Assembly: GCA_946413245.1 (NCBI GenBank)
Contig: CAMKJS010000028.1
Span: 1 to 35,415, forward strand
Origin: an uncultured Clostridia bacterium
GTDB taxonomy: Bacteria; Bacillota; Clostridia; Christensenellales; Aristaeellaceae
Direction: 5' to 3'
DNA length: 35,415 nt
Part shown: piece by piece, positions 1 through 8,904 of the stretch
How positions within the stretch are numbered: the first letter of the stretch is position 1
How the letters are laid out: each line of letters opens with the position of its first letter
Notes under the pieces: model-generated
What the model was told of the DNA's origin: nothing
What the model saw: the letters and a program-made list of their open reading frames with translations, nothing else
The model's database searches: none
Program-made: the position numbers and the translations under genes

Positions 1-981
<981 letters not shown>

Positions 982-990
982 TTAACGGAA

Positions 991-1019
991 ATTTTATCAA
1001 AGAAACCCTTATCCGTCAA
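991..1019 (-). promoter_or_regulatory. Sigma-A promoter of guaB
   Basis: On the minus strand TTGACG (1014-1019) and TAAAAT (991-996) are separated by exactly 17 bases. The predicted start is near 984, leaving a leader of under 30 bases before the guaB ATG at 957. The promoter fills the gap between guaB and the ABC-F stop codon. No guanine riboswitch-like structure fits in so short a leader. Confidence 0.8.
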
Positions 1020-1043
1020 GGATCTTTTCGATACACGGCTTTT

Positions 1044-2951
1044 TTACTCGGCTTCTTCCTCGGCTTCGGCCATCCGGTCGTACAGCGTGTCGATCCGCTG
1101 CTTCAGCGCCTGGTATTCCCGGTTCAGCGCGGCCGCCTTCTCCGGATCCCGCCAGGTTTCCGGCAGGGCCAGGGTTTCCTCCATTGCCGCGGCCTCTCCC
1201 TCTGCCCGCCCGATCTCCGCTTCCAGGGCTTTCATCCGCTCCTTCTGCTCCTTCAGGCGGCGCTGCTCCTCCCGGCTTTTCTTCTTTTCCTTGTCCGCCG
1301 CAGTCCGGGTCATGCCCGTGTATTCCGTTTCCGGCTCCTGTTCCCGGCGGACTTTGGCGGCATAGTCGTCATAGTTCCCCAGGTATTCCCGCAGACCGTC
1401 GTCCTCCAGGGCCCACACCTTCTGCGCGAACCGGTTAATGAAATACCGGTCGTGGCTGATGGCGATAATCGTGCCTTCAAAGTCCGCCAAAGCGTTCTCC
1501 AGCACTTCCCGGCTGTCCATATCCAGATGGTTGGTGGGCTCGTCCAGCAGCAGCACGTTGTCCTTTCGCAGCATCAGCTCCGTCAGGGCCACCCGGCCCT
1601 TTTCCCCGCCGCTCAGGGTGGAAACCGGCTCGAACACCTCGTCCCCCGTGAACAGGAACAGGCCCAGCGCGCCGCGCACCTCGTACTGTTCCATCCGCGG
1701 GAACCGGTCCCACACCTCGTCCAGCACGCTCTTGCCTTCATGAAGACCTGCCTGGTGCTGGTCGTAATAGCCGATATCCACGCCGGCGCCCCAGCGGATA
1801 CTGCCCGCCTCCGGTTTTTCCTCACCCCGAAGGCATTTGAACAACGTGGACTTACCGGTGCCGTTGTCCCCGATCAGCGCGATCCGGTCCCCTGCGCGCA
1901 CGTGGAGCTTCAGATCCCGGAACAGCACCCGTTCTCCGTAGCCCTTCGTCAGCCCCTCGGCAATCAGCACGTCCTCCCCGGTGCGGCGGCGGGTTTCGAA
2001 GCGGAAGCGCACGGCGGATTCCTCCTGCGGTTTGTCCAGCCGCTCGATTTTCTCCAGCCGCTTTTCCCGGCTTTCCGCCAGCCGGATGCTCTTTTCCCGG
2101 TTAAACCGCCTGTACATGGCGATGATGGCCTCCTGCCGGGCGATCTCCTTCTGCTGGGATTCCCATGCTTTCATCCGGGCCTCGTACACCTGGGCCCGTT
2201 TGGCCAGGTATTCCGTATAGTTTCCGTCATAGGTCTCCAGGACGCCGAGAATCAGTTCGCCCATCCGGCCGCATACCCGGTCCAGGAAATACCGGTCGTG
2301 GCTGATCACCATCACCGCGCCTTTGTAGTTTTTCAGGTACTCTTCCAGCCAGGAGATGCTCTTCAGATCCAGATGGTTGGTGGGTTCGTCCAGCAGCAGC
2401 AGATCCGGCTCCGACAGCAGCATCCTGCCCAGGCAGAGCCTGGTTCTCTCTCCGCCGGAAAGCAGTGCTGTCTTCATGTCCCGGGCGTCCCGCAGCTTCA
2501 GTCCCGCCAGAACTCCCTGCACAGCGGAGCGCCAGCCGTACCCGTTTCCTTCCTCAAAGGCCCGGGTCAGCGCGTCGTAGCGGCTGCCCAGCCGGCGCAG
2601 GGCTTCCGGATCCCCGGCAGTCCCGGCCATCTGCGCTTCCAGCGTCCGCAGCTCCTCCTCCAGCGCCACCATCGGGGCGAACACGCTTTCCAGCGCCTCC
2701 TGCACGGTTTCCTCTCCGCTCAGCTCTCCCTGCTGGGCCAGATATCCGATGCGCAGCCCCTTCTGCAGGGCGACGGTGCCCGCGTCCGCGGTTTCCTCCC
2801 CGGCGATGATCTTCATCAGGGTGCTCTTGCCGCTGCCGTTCACACCCACCATGCCCAGGCGTTCTCCGTTCTGCAGGGCAAAAGAAACCCCCTTCAGCAC
2901 CTCATGCGCGCCGAAGCTCTTTTTAATCCCCTGCAGAGACAGAATAATCAT
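1044..2951 (-). CDS. ABC-F family ATPase (ribosome-associated, YdiF/Uup type)
   Basis: A soluble tandem ABC ATPase of 635 residues with no membrane segments, the ABC-F architecture. ABC-F proteins act at the ribosomal E site as translation factors or antibiotic-protection factors. Domain 1 has Walker A GVNGSGKST (36-44), signature LSGGE (164-168) and Walker B with DEPTNHLDL (188-196). Domain 2 has GDNGTGKST (361-369), LSGGE (about 447-450) and DEPTNHLDM (471-478). The charged linker between them spans about residues 240-315. The C-terminus (about 540-635) is rich in Glu, Lys and Arg and looks like the coiled coil of YdiF/Uup relatives. It starts 3 bases after the WalJ-like gene, so the two form an operon. 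The subfamily, and any role in drug resistance, cannot be settled by eye. Confidence 0.93.
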   Translation of the reverse strand: MIILSLQGIKKSFGAHEVLKGVSFALQNGERLGMVGVNGSGKSTLMKIIAGEETADAGTVALQKGLRIGYLAQQGELSGEETVQEALESVFAPMVALEEELRTLEAQMAGTAGDPEALRRLGSRYDALTRAFEEGNGYGWRSAVQGVLAGLKLRDARDMKTALLSGGERTRLCLGRMLLSEPDLLLLDEPTNHLDLKSISWLEEYLKNYKGAVMVISHDRYFLDRVCGRMGELILGVLETYDGNYTEYLAKRAQVYEARMKAWESQQKEIARQEAIIAMYRRFNREKSIRLAESREKRLEKIERLDKPQEESAVRFRFETRRRTGEDVLIAEGLTKGYGERVLFRDLKLHVRAGDRIALIGDNGTGKSTLFKCLRGEEKPEAGSIRWGAGVDIGYYDQHQAGLHEGKSVLDEVWDRFPRMEQYEVRGALGLFLFTGDEVFEPVSTLSGGEKGRVALTELMLRKDNVLLLDEPTNHLDMDSREVLENALADFEGTIIAISHDRYFINRFAQKVWALEDDGLREYLGNYDDYAAKVRREQEPETEYTGMTRTAADKEKKKSREEQRRLKEQKERMKALEAEIGRAEGEAAAMEETLALPETWRDPEKAAALNREYQALKQRIDTLYDRMAEAEEEAE

Positions 2952-2954
2952 CGT

Positions 2955-3758
2955 TTACCCCTTTTCACACAAACTGTATACCGCGCCGACCCGGTCCCGC
3001 AGGGCCACCTGCAGGTTCACGTCCCGGTCCGGCTCGATGCCCTCCTGCCGCAGGGCCGCGGAAGAAACGCGCATGGCCAGCCCCGGCGTGTTGTTCTCCC
3101 CGCTCAGGTGCCCCAGAATCACACCCCTCGTTCCCGCGGCGATCAGCCGGAGCAGCGCCTGCGAGCAGGCCTCGTTGCTCAGATGCCCGTAATCCCCCAG
3201 AATGCGCTTCTTCAGCTGACTGTTGTAGTGGGGATTCGCCCGGAGCATGTCCGGGTCGTGGTTGCTTTCCAGCAGCACCAGATCGCTGCCGGCGATCTGT
3301 GCGAACACGTCGTCGGAAAAATGTCCCAGGTCCGTGGCGGTGGACACGCTCACGTTTCCGCCCCACAGCCGGAATCCGACCGGTTCCTCCGCGTCGTGCG
3401 GGATCCGGAAGGAGGAAATACCCAGCTCCCCCAGGTAGAAATCCTGCCCTGCCCCGATCTCCCGCCGCAGGCCGGGCGGAATCTTTCCGATCTTACTCTC
3501 CATGGCGCGCCAGGTGCCCGGCGTGGCGTACACAGGCAATCCGTATTTCCGGGCCATGACCCCCGCGCCGGCGATATGGTCGCTGTGCTCGTGGGTAATC
3601 AGCACCCCGCTGATGCTCCGGATCTTCACGCCGATGTCCTTCAGCGCTTCCTCGATGCAGCTCCCCGATTTTCCCGCGTCCACCAGCAGCCGCGTCCCGC
3701 CGTACTGGCAGAACAGTACGTTCCCGCTGGATCCGGAATACAGGGGGCAAAAAAACAT
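2955..3758 (-). CDS. MBL-fold metallo-hydrolase, WalJ/YycJ-like
   Basis: A cytosolic metallo-beta-lactamase-fold protein of 267 residues. It carries the metal site THEHSDH (H56, H58, D60, H61), a later ATDLGHFSDD aspartate region and LGHLSGEN near the C-terminus. The opening FCPLYSGSSGN resembles the N-terminus of WalJ/YycJ proteins, which in many Firmicutes are encoded with the WalRK system and are thought to be DNA exonucleases. No walRK genes are adjacent here. The ATG at 3758 is chosen because GGAG precedes it and homology begins there. An ORF extension to 3797 would read into an intergenic repeat. It is followed after 3 bases by the ABC-F gene. Confidence 0.9.
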   Translation of the reverse strand: MFFCPLYSGSSGNVLFCQYGGTRLLVDAGKSGSCIEEALKDIGVKIRSISGVLITHEHSDHIAGAGVMARKYGLPVYATPGTWRAMESKIGKIPPGLRREIGAGQDFYLGELGISSFRIPHDAEEPVGFRLWGGNVSVSTATDLGHFSDDVFAQIAGSDLVLLESNHDPDMLRANPHYNSQLKKRILGDYGHLSNEACSQALLRLIAAGTRGVILGHLSGENNTPGLAMRVSSAALRQEGIEPDRDVNLQVALRDRVGAVYSLCEKG

Positions 3759-3792
3759 TTCACGCTCCACGCTTCTCTCTCCATCGCGTTCA

Positions 3793-3845
3793 CTCAAGTT
3801 GCTTCCGGTTTATGCCGGACAGTACACCGTACTGACGCTTCTCTC
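3793..3845 (-). repeat. 53-base two-hairpin intergenic repeat, copy B
   Basis: Read on the minus strand, this 53-base stretch matches 29356-29408 of the plus strand at 47 of 53 positions with no gaps. It can fold into hairpin 1 (CAGTAC-GGT-GTACTG) and hairpin 2 (CCGG-CATAAA-CCGG). In copy A hairpin 1 is CAGCAC-AGT-GTGCTG, so one C-G pair has become T-A here, a compensatory change. It lies just downstream of licD in the direction of transcription, and upstream of the WalJ-like gene. Confidence 0.85.
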
Positions 3846-3872
3846 ACTCTCAACTCTCCACTCTTCACTCTC
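3845..3872 (-). repeat. Heptanucleotide tandem array (GAGAGTG-like), copy B
   Basis: Four consecutive 7-base units, on the minus strand GAGAGTG, AAGAGTG, GAGAGTT and GAGAGTG, lie directly between the licD stop codon and the 53-base hairpin repeat. A similar heptad run precedes the other copy near 29332-29352, so the array and the hairpin core appear to travel together. Confidence 0.75.
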
Positions 3873-3876
3873 CGGA

Positions 3877-4620
3877 TTACAGATCCAGGTGTTTGGCCAC
3901 CTGCTCCTCCTTCGGGGGCGGCGTCATGTAATCCGGCCCGAAGAGCACCGTCAGCACCTCGTCATATTTCTCCGGAATCAGGCACTCCAGATCCTCGAAA
4001 GGACCTTTGATCTTCTTCTCGAACTGCTCCGGATGCCACACGTGGGTCATCAGCTCGAAAGCGCCGTTGCTCATGTGCAAATCGTTCCCACTCTTCACCC
4101 GGGTGGAAACCTTCTCATACCGCTTCGCCTTCCAGGAATAGGAGAAGGGCAGGCCCATCCAGTGCGTCACCCGCAGCAGAATCCGGTTCTTCAGCCCGAA
4201 GCGGCTGTAGTCCACGTTTTTCTTCATCATGCCCTGCAGCAGATGCAGATGCAGCAGGTGCAGCTTTCTTTGCCAGCCTTCCGGCGGCAGCGGATCCAGA
4301 ATAAAAATATCCGTGAACGCGGCGGCCTTGGACGGATCCCGGTTCATGATCCGGGGCGTCCAGGTATCCAGATACGTCAGCTCGAAGCGCTCGTCGCATT
4401 CCTTCGGATACACCTGCCGGAACCGGGTAAATTCCCCCCGGGTCATCAGCAGGTCCACGTCGTCGTCCCAGGGGATGAATCCCCGGTGCCGCACGCTGCC
4501 CAGCAGCGTCCCGCACATCAGGTTATACTGAATATCGTGGCGTTCACAGATCGCCACGATATCCCGAAGCTGGCACAGCAGCTCCTCGTGTATTTCCGCC
4601 AGAGTCAGCGCTTTACTCAT
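3877..4620 (-). CDS. LicD-family phosphotransferase
   Basis: LicD proteins transfer phosphocholine, or other phospho-alcohols and sugar phosphates, from CDP-activated donors onto cell-surface glycans. The 247-residue product has the LicD nucleotidyltransferase-fold hallmark CGTLLGSVRHRGFIPWDDDV (about residues 36-55) with its Asp cluster, and no signal peptide. The ATG at 4620 overlaps the end of the transketolase C-terminal subunit by 8 bases (ATGAGTAA), which implies translational coupling. It is the last gene of a run that also holds a sugar-phosphate transferase, supporting a surface-polysaccharide role. The group transferred cannot be told from sequence. Confidence 0.88.
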   Translation of the reverse strand: MSKALTLAEIHEELLCQLRDIVAICERHDIQYNLMCGTLLGSVRHRGFIPWDDDVDLLMTRGEFTRFRQVYPKECDERFELTYLDTWTPRIMNRDPSKAAAFTDIFILDPLPPEGWQRKLHLLHLHLLQGMMKKNVDYSRFGLKNRILLRVTHWMGLPFSYSWKAKRYEKVSTRVKSGNDLHMSNGAFELMTHVWHPEQFEKKIKGPFEDLECLIPEKYDEVLTVLFGPDYMTPPPKEEQVAKHLDL

Positions 4621-5536
4621 GCAGCCAGGCCTCCGTCCGGTTCGCGATGGACGCGGCGTCCATCCCGTATATTTCCCGCAGATACTGCTGGTTTCCCACC
4701 ACGGTGGTAAAGCAGTCCTCCAGCCCGATCCGCCGGATCCTGCAGGGGAACCCTTCCCCCGCCAGCGCTTCGCACACCGCGCCGCCGAAGCCCCCCACCA
4801 CCGTGTGCTCCTCCACGGTCACCAGCAGGGGGAAGCGATGCGCCAGCTCCCGGATTTTCTCCATATCCAGCGGCTTGAAGCAGGGGAAGCTGACCACCTC
4901 AGCCGAAATCCCGCGCTCCGCCAGCAGCTCCGCCGCCGGCACCGTCTGCGTCAGAATACCGCCGGTGCTCAGCAGCGCCGTATCCGTCCCCGACCGCAGC
5001 GTCAGCGCCTGTGGCACCGCCCAGTCCGCCGGAACCGCGTCGTGTACCGCCGGCTCGTTCCCGCGGCCAAGCCGCAGATAGCAGGGACCGGGCGTGTGCA
5101 GCATGGCCCGGGTTACCGCCATGGTTTCCGCCGGATCCCCCGGCGCGAAGCACGTCATCCCGGGGATCGCCCGCATCACAGCCATATCCTCGGTGGCATG
5201 ATGGCTCATGCCCAGACTGCCGTATACGAAGCCGCCGCCCACGCATACGATCTTTACGTCCGCTTCATGGTAGGCGCAGTCGTTCCGGATCTGCTCCAGC
5301 GGCCGCAGCGTGGGAAAATTCCCGATGGAGTATACCAGCACGGTCCGCCCGGTCATGGACAGGCCCGCGGCCAGGCTCACCATGCTCTGTTCCGCGATGC
5401 CGGCGTTGATCAGCCGGTCCGGATAGCGCTCCCGCACCGGCCGTAGCACGCCAAAGCCCAGATCGCCCGTAATCAGGACGATCCGATCGTTCCCGGCCAT
5501 TTCCTCCAGCAGGATTCTGACAAACGCGTCCCTCAC
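4613..5536 (-). CDS. Transketolase, C-terminal subunit
   Basis: The second half of a split thiamine-diphosphate transketolase: the pyrimidine-binding domain plus the C-terminal domain, 307 residues. AGIAEQS (E49 in this numbering) is the conserved glutamate that activates the cofactor, and VTVEEHTVVGGFG marks the C-terminal domain. The GTG at 5536 is preferred. It overlaps the stop of the N-terminal subunit as GTGA and has GGAGG about 10 bases upstream, and it gives the family's normal length. The ATG at 5605 would overlap that gene by 73 bases with no homology. With its partner it should move two-carbon ketol units between sugar phosphates. Its place between a sugar transferase and licD suggests a dedicated precursor route rather than central pentose metabolism, which is inference. 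Confidence 0.93.
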   Translation of the reverse strand: MRDAFVRILLEEMAGNDRIVLITGDLGFGVLRPVRERYPDRLINAGIAEQSMVSLAAGLSMTGRTVLVYSIGNFPTLRPLEQIRNDCAYHEADVKIVCVGGGFVYGSLGMSHHATEDMAVMRAIPGMTCFAPGDPAETMAVTRAMLHTPGPCYLRLGRGNEPAVHDAVPADWAVPQALTLRSGTDTALLSTGGILTQTVPAAELLAERGISAEVVSFPCFKPLDMEKIRELAHRFPLLVTVEEHTVVGGFGGAVCEALAGEGFPCRIRRIGLEDCFTTVVGNQQYLREIYGMDAASIANRTEAWLHE

Positions 5537-6405
5537 GGCCGTTGTGCCTCCAGTTCCTTCAGCGCTGCTTCGTATTCTTCTCCCTGCGGCGTGCGATAAT
5601 GCCACAGGATGTCGTTCTCCATAAAGGAAACGCCCCGACCCTTCACCGTGTGGGCGAGAATCACGCTGGGCCGGCCGCTGCCGGCCCGCTCCTTCGCCCG
5701 GCCGAAGGCCGCCTCCAGCGCCGCGGTGTCATGGCCGTCCACGCTCTCCGTGTGCCAGCCGAAATCCTTCCATTTCTGCTCGAAGGGTTCCAGCCGCAGC
5801 GTCTTTTCCACGGTGGTCAGGCTCTGCATATGGTTGTAATCCACGACGGCAATCAGCCTGTCCAGCCCGTACTGGGCCGCCTGCAGGGCTGCCTCCCATA
5901 CGGAGCCTTCGTCGCATTCCCCGTCTCCCAGCACCACCCAGGTCCGCCAGGTCGCGCCGTCCATCTTCGCGCCCAGGGCCATTCCCGCGCCGATCCCCAG
6001 GCCGTGGCCAAGCGCACCGGTGGAAACCTCCACCCCGGGTACTCCCTTGTGGCTCACGTGGCCGCTCAGGATCGAGCCGTTGGCGTAATGCGTCTTCAGC
6101 TGCTCCACGGGGAAAAAGCCGGTTTCCGCCAGCGCGGCGTATACCGCGCTGCCCGCATGACCCTTGCTCAGGATCAGGCGGTCCCGGTCCGGCTTCCGGG
6201 GATTCCGGGGATCCACGTTCAGCACGCGGGCATACAGCACGGCGATGATTTCCGCCACGCTGAACACGCTGCCGATATGGCTGCCGTGGCTCAGCCGTGC
6301 CATTTCCAGCCCGTTCCGGCGGATCAGCCACGCCAGCACCCGGGGATCCCGTACGTCCGGCTGTCCCTCAAATCCGCTGTGTACCAGCGCCTCGTACCCT
6401 TCCAT
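5533..6405 (-). CDS. Transketolase, N-terminal subunit
   Basis: The diphosphate-binding half of a split transketolase, 290 residues. Visible motifs are LSHGSHIGS (about 38-46), SKGHAGSAVY (80-89), STGALGHGLG (128-137) and the thiamine diphosphate/Mg2+ motif GDGECDEGS (160-168) ending near N191. It must pair with the adjacent C-terminal subunit to form an active site. The ATG at 6405 lies 13 bases beyond the sugar-transferase stop, with AAGGA close upstream. Split transketolases are common in Clostridia and archaea. Some homologous pairs serve specialised sugar or antibiotic pathways, so the substrate remains open. Confidence 0.93.
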   Translation of the reverse strand: MEGYEALVHSGFEGQPDVRDPRVLAWLIRRNGLEMARLSHGSHIGSVFSVAEIIAVLYARVLNVDPRNPRKPDRDRLILSKGHAGSAVYAALAETGFFPVEQLKTHYANGSILSGHVSHKGVPGVEVSTGALGHGLGIGAGMALGAKMDGATWRTWVVLGDGECDEGSVWEAALQAAQYGLDRLIAVVDYNHMQSLTTVEKTLRLEPFEQKWKDFGWHTESVDGHDTAALEAAFGRAKERAGSGRPSVILAHTVKGRGVSFMENDILWHYRTPQGEEYEAALKELEAQRP

Positions 6406-6418
6406 CCCGTTTCCGTCC

Positions 6419-7114
6419 TTACCTGTTCTCGTTCTTCTTTTCGCGCGCCATGTCTTCCGCCTTGCCGAACACGCCCTTCAGGGTTTCCAGCATCAGGCGG
6501 CAGTCCAGGCTGAAGCTCTGACTCCGGGCGTATTCCACCCGCAGCCGGTTCTTTTCCGGCAGCACCAGCCGCTCAAAGGCTTCCACCGGATCCTGTTCGC
6601 CGATGATCTCGTCCTGGGCGATGAACACGATGCTGCTCCGGTCCGTCACGCCCGGCCGGACCCACATGATGCACTGCTCCTCCTCCGTATACCGTTCCGT
6701 ATACAGCAGCAGCTCCGGCCGCGGGCCCACGAAGCTCATGTCTCCCCGGAGAATATTGAACAGCTGGGGGATCTCGTCCAGCTTCAGCCGCCGCATAACC
6801 TTTCCGGCCCGGGTCACCCGCGCGTCGTTCTTGGCGGTGGTGCCGCCGGTCTTGTCCGCGTCCACCACCATGCTGCGGAACTTGAAAATCCGGAAGGGCT
6901 GATTATGGTATCCGCCCCGTACCGCCCGGTAAAACACCGGCCCCTTCGAATCCAGCTTCACCCACACCGCCAGGGGGAGCATCAGCACCAGCCCCGGAAT
7001 CAGCAGAATCAGCGCCAGCAGGAAATCCAGCGCCCGCTTGACCACCTTGCTGTAAAAGGGATGGGACAGGGGGCCGTCCCAGTAGGGCTCCGCGGGCAGC
7101 GCTTCTCTGCTCAT
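6419..7114 (-). CDS. Bacterial sugar-phosphate transferase (initiating phosphoglycosyltransferase, short form)
   Basis: Transfers a sugar phosphate from a nucleotide sugar to undecaprenyl phosphate at the inner membrane face, starting a repeat unit of surface polysaccharide or glycan. The 231-residue protein has one hydrophobic segment (about 29-52) and the family core KGPVFYRAVRGG, FRIFKFRSM (74-82), KLDEIPQLFNILRGDMS (111-127) and FVGPRPE (128-134). It lacks the extra N-terminal membrane domain of WcaJ-like enzymes, so it is the short monotopic type. The ATG at 7114 overlaps the parB stop as ATGA, so it is probably translated in coupling with parB. Confidence 0.93.
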   Translation of the reverse strand: MSREALPAEPYWDGPLSHPFYSKVVKRALDFLLALILLIPGLVLMLPLAVWVKLDSKGPVFYRAVRGGYHNQPFRIFKFRSMVVDADKTGGTTAKNDARVTRAGKVMRRLKLDEIPQLFNILRGDMSFVGPRPELLLYTERYTEEEQCIMWVRPGVTDRSSIVFIAQDEIIGEQDPVEAFERLVLPEKNRLRVEYARSQSFSLDCRLMLETLKGVFGKAEDMAREKKNENR

Positions 7115-7977
7115 GACAGTCCTCCCTGGGTCAGGAGGTCATTCAGCCGCTCCAGCTCCTCCCGGGTGCTGTAGTGCAGCGTGATTTTGCCCCGGTTGAC
7201 GTTCCCGGTCAATACGCTGCGCATCCCGGTCTGCTCCCGCAGCCGCTCCTGCAGCTCCTCCAGCTCCGCCGGCAGCCGTTTCACCGCCGCGGGCTTCGCC
7301 GGCTTTCCTTTCTTCTCCCGGGCTTCCGCCACCAGCTTCTCCAGCTGGCGCACGTTGAGCCCCTCCTCCGCCGCTTTCCGGGCCAGCCGGATCTGCTCCT
7401 CCGGGTTCTCGATGCCGCCCAGCGCCCGCGCGTGCCCCTGGGTCAGGAGCCCGTCCCGCACCATCTCCGTCACTTCGTCCGGCAGATTCAGCAGCCGCAG
7501 CAGATTGGCCACCGCCGGCCGGCTCTTGCCCAGCCGCTGGCCCACCTTCTCCTGGGTATAGCCGCACTGATCCATCAGCGCGCGCACGCCCCGGGCCGCT
7601 TCCAGCGGGTTCAGGTCTTCCCGCTGCAGGTTTTCGATCAGCGCCACCTCCATCTGGTGGATCACGTCGATATCCTTCACGATGCAGGGCACCGTCTCCA
7701 GCCCGGCCGCCCGAGCCGCCCGGTAGCGGCGCTCCCCGGCGATAATGCGGTATCTGCCTCCGCCGGTCACGACCACCAGCAGCGGCTGCAGAATGCCCTG
7801 CTCCCGGATGCTGTCCGCCAGCTGGGCGATGCTTTCTTCGTTAAACGTGCGCCTGGGCTGATCCGGGTTCGGGTCCAGCTCTCCCACGGAGATTTCCAGG
7901 ATGCTGTCCCCCGTTTCCTCCACATCCGCGAACAGGGAATCCAGCCCGCGTCCCAGTCCGTGCGTCTTCTTTGCCAT
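7111..7977 (-). CDS. parB: Chromosome-partitioning protein ParB (Spo0J)
   Basis: A CTP-dependent DNA clamp that loads at parS sites and, with ParA, segregates the origin region. The 288-residue protein begins MAKKTHGLGRGLDSLF, typical of ParB. It carries the nucleotide-binding segment GERRYRAARAAGL, the ENLQREDLNPLEAARG motif and a helix-turn-helix around YTQEKVGQRLGKSRPAVANL. The C-terminal dimerisation part ends in LEELQERLREQTG and a short tail. The start is set at 7977 by this homology; a longer open frame upstream overlaps parA and is not credible. It lies 17 bases after parA. No convincing parS palindrome was seen in the window. Confidence 0.96.
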   Translation of the reverse strand: MAKKTHGLGRGLDSLFADVEETGDSILEISVGELDPNPDQPRRTFNEESIAQLADSIREQGILQPLLVVVTGGGRYRIIAGERRYRAARAAGLETVPCIVKDIDVIHQMEVALIENLQREDLNPLEAARGVRALMDQCGYTQEKVGQRLGKSRPAVANLLRLLNLPDEVTEMVRDGLLTQGHARALGGIENPEEQIRLARKAAEEGLNVRQLEKLVAEAREKKGKPAKPAAVKRLPAELEELQERLREQTGMRSVLTGNVNRGKITLHYSTREELERLNDLLTQGGLS

Positions 7978-7994
7978 TTCAAACAGTCTCCCGC

Positions 7995-8765
7995 TTATTT
8001 CTTTCCTTTGTTGCGCTTCAGCACTTCCTTGGCCAGGGCCTGGTAGGCGACCGCGCCGGTGCTCTTCGGATCGTACACGCTGATGGGTTCCCCGTGGCTG
8101 GGCGCCTCGCCCAGGCGTACGTTCCGGGGGATCACCGTGCCGAACACCTCTTTCCTGAAATGCTTTTTCACCTGGTCCACCACCTGCAGGCCCAGGTTGG
8201 TCCGGCCGTCCAGCATCGTCAGCAGGATGCCCTCGATCTCCAGCCGGGGGTTGATGGTCTTTTTCACCCGGTTGACGGTGTTCATCAGGCTGGTGACCCC
8301 CTCCAGCGCGTAGTACTCGCACTGGATCGGAATCAGCACCGAGTCCGCCGCGGCCAGCGCGTTCAGCGTCAGCAGGCTCAGGCTCGGCGGGCAGTCCACG
8401 ATGATGTAGTCATAGTCCGCCCGCAGCGGGCTGATCAGGTTTTTCAGATAATACTCCCGGTTCTCCACGCTGACGAGCTCCACCTCCGCCCCGGCCAGGC
8501 GGATATCGGAACCGATCAGCTTCAGCTTCTTCGTGCCCGTGCTCTGAATGCAGTTGGACAGCTTCTCCCGCCCCATCAGGGCATCGTAAACAGAATTATG
8601 CGCATTGACCGTGCGCCCCAGCCCGCTGGTGGTATTTCCCTGCGGATCCAGGTCCACGGCAAGGACCTTCTTTCCCGCTTCCGCCAGTGCGGCGGACAGA
8701 TTGACGGCGGTCGTGGTCTTCCCCACACCGCCCTTCTGATTGGCTACCGCAATGATCTTCCCCAT
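7995..8765 (-). CDS. parA: Chromosome-partitioning ATPase ParA (Soj)
   Basis: A Walker-type ATPase that binds DNA as an ATP dimer and works with ParB in chromosome segregation and replication control. The 256-residue product starts MGKIIAVANQKGGVGKTTTA, whose KGGVGKTT (11-18) is the deviant Walker A with the signature lysine. It also has VDLDPQGN (38-44) and the Walker B region YDYIIVDCPPSLSLLT. The ATG at 8765 follows GGGGAG by about 8 bases. This is the first gene of a leftward run with parB, a sugar transferase, split transketolase and licD. It is usually found beside rsmG near the origin, but that context is absent here. Confidence 0.96.
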   Translation of the reverse strand: MGKIIAVANQKGGVGKTTTAVNLSAALAEAGKKVLAVDLDPQGNTTSGLGRTVNAHNSVYDALMGREKLSNCIQSTGTKKLKLIGSDIRLAGAEVELVSVENREYYLKNLISPLRADYDYIIVDCPPSLSLLTLNALAAADSVLIPIQCEYYALEGVTSLMNTVNRVKKTINPRLEIEGILLTMLDGRTNLGLQVVDQVKKHFRKEVFGTVIPRNVRLGEAPSHGEPISVYDPKSTGAVAYQALAKEVLKRNKGKK

Positions 8766-8815
8766 GCGTAATCTCCCCGGTCCGCCCCTTCGGGCGGGCA
8801 TAAAAATACTTGTAT

Positions 8816-8844
8816 ATTATACCGGGTTTGCCCGGCCTTGTAAA
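8816..8844 (-). promoter_or_regulatory. Sigma-A promoter of the parA operon
   Basis: On the minus strand TTTACA (8839-8844) and TATAAT (8816-8821) are 17 bases apart. The spacer contains a perfect inverted repeat CCGGG-TTTG-CCCGG (8822-8835) that could serve as an operator. The transcript would start near 8809, about 45 bases before parA. This promoter overlaps the opposing -35 element of the metal-transporter promoter. Confidence 0.8.
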
Positions 8845-8867
8845 GGCATGAATGATTGTGGTATCAT
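8838..8867 (+). promoter_or_regulatory. Sigma-A promoter of the metal ABC transporter operon
   Basis: TTGTAA (8838-8843), an 18-base spacer and TATCAT (8862-8867) with an upstream TG giving an extended -10. The -35 shares bases with the divergent parA -35. A start near 8874 leaves about 30 bases to the ATG at 8905. No clear Zur or MntR palindrome was recognised. Confidence 0.55.
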
Positions 8868-8904
8868 AGGCGTCGTTCCCAATTCACCGGAAGGAGGCCG
8901 TCCC

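Noticed and set aside
1452..4010. A very long open frame (over 850 codons) on the plus strand opposite the ABC-F, WalJ-like and licD genes
   Set aside because: It lies antisense to three well-supported genes, has no recognisable domains and is rich in His, Gln, Arg and Pro. Such frames arise by chance from high third-position GC.
7111..8904. parS sites near parAB
   Set aside because: I looked for the palindrome TGTTTCACGTGAAACA or close variants in and around parAB and saw none. A systematic mismatch search of the genome would decide.
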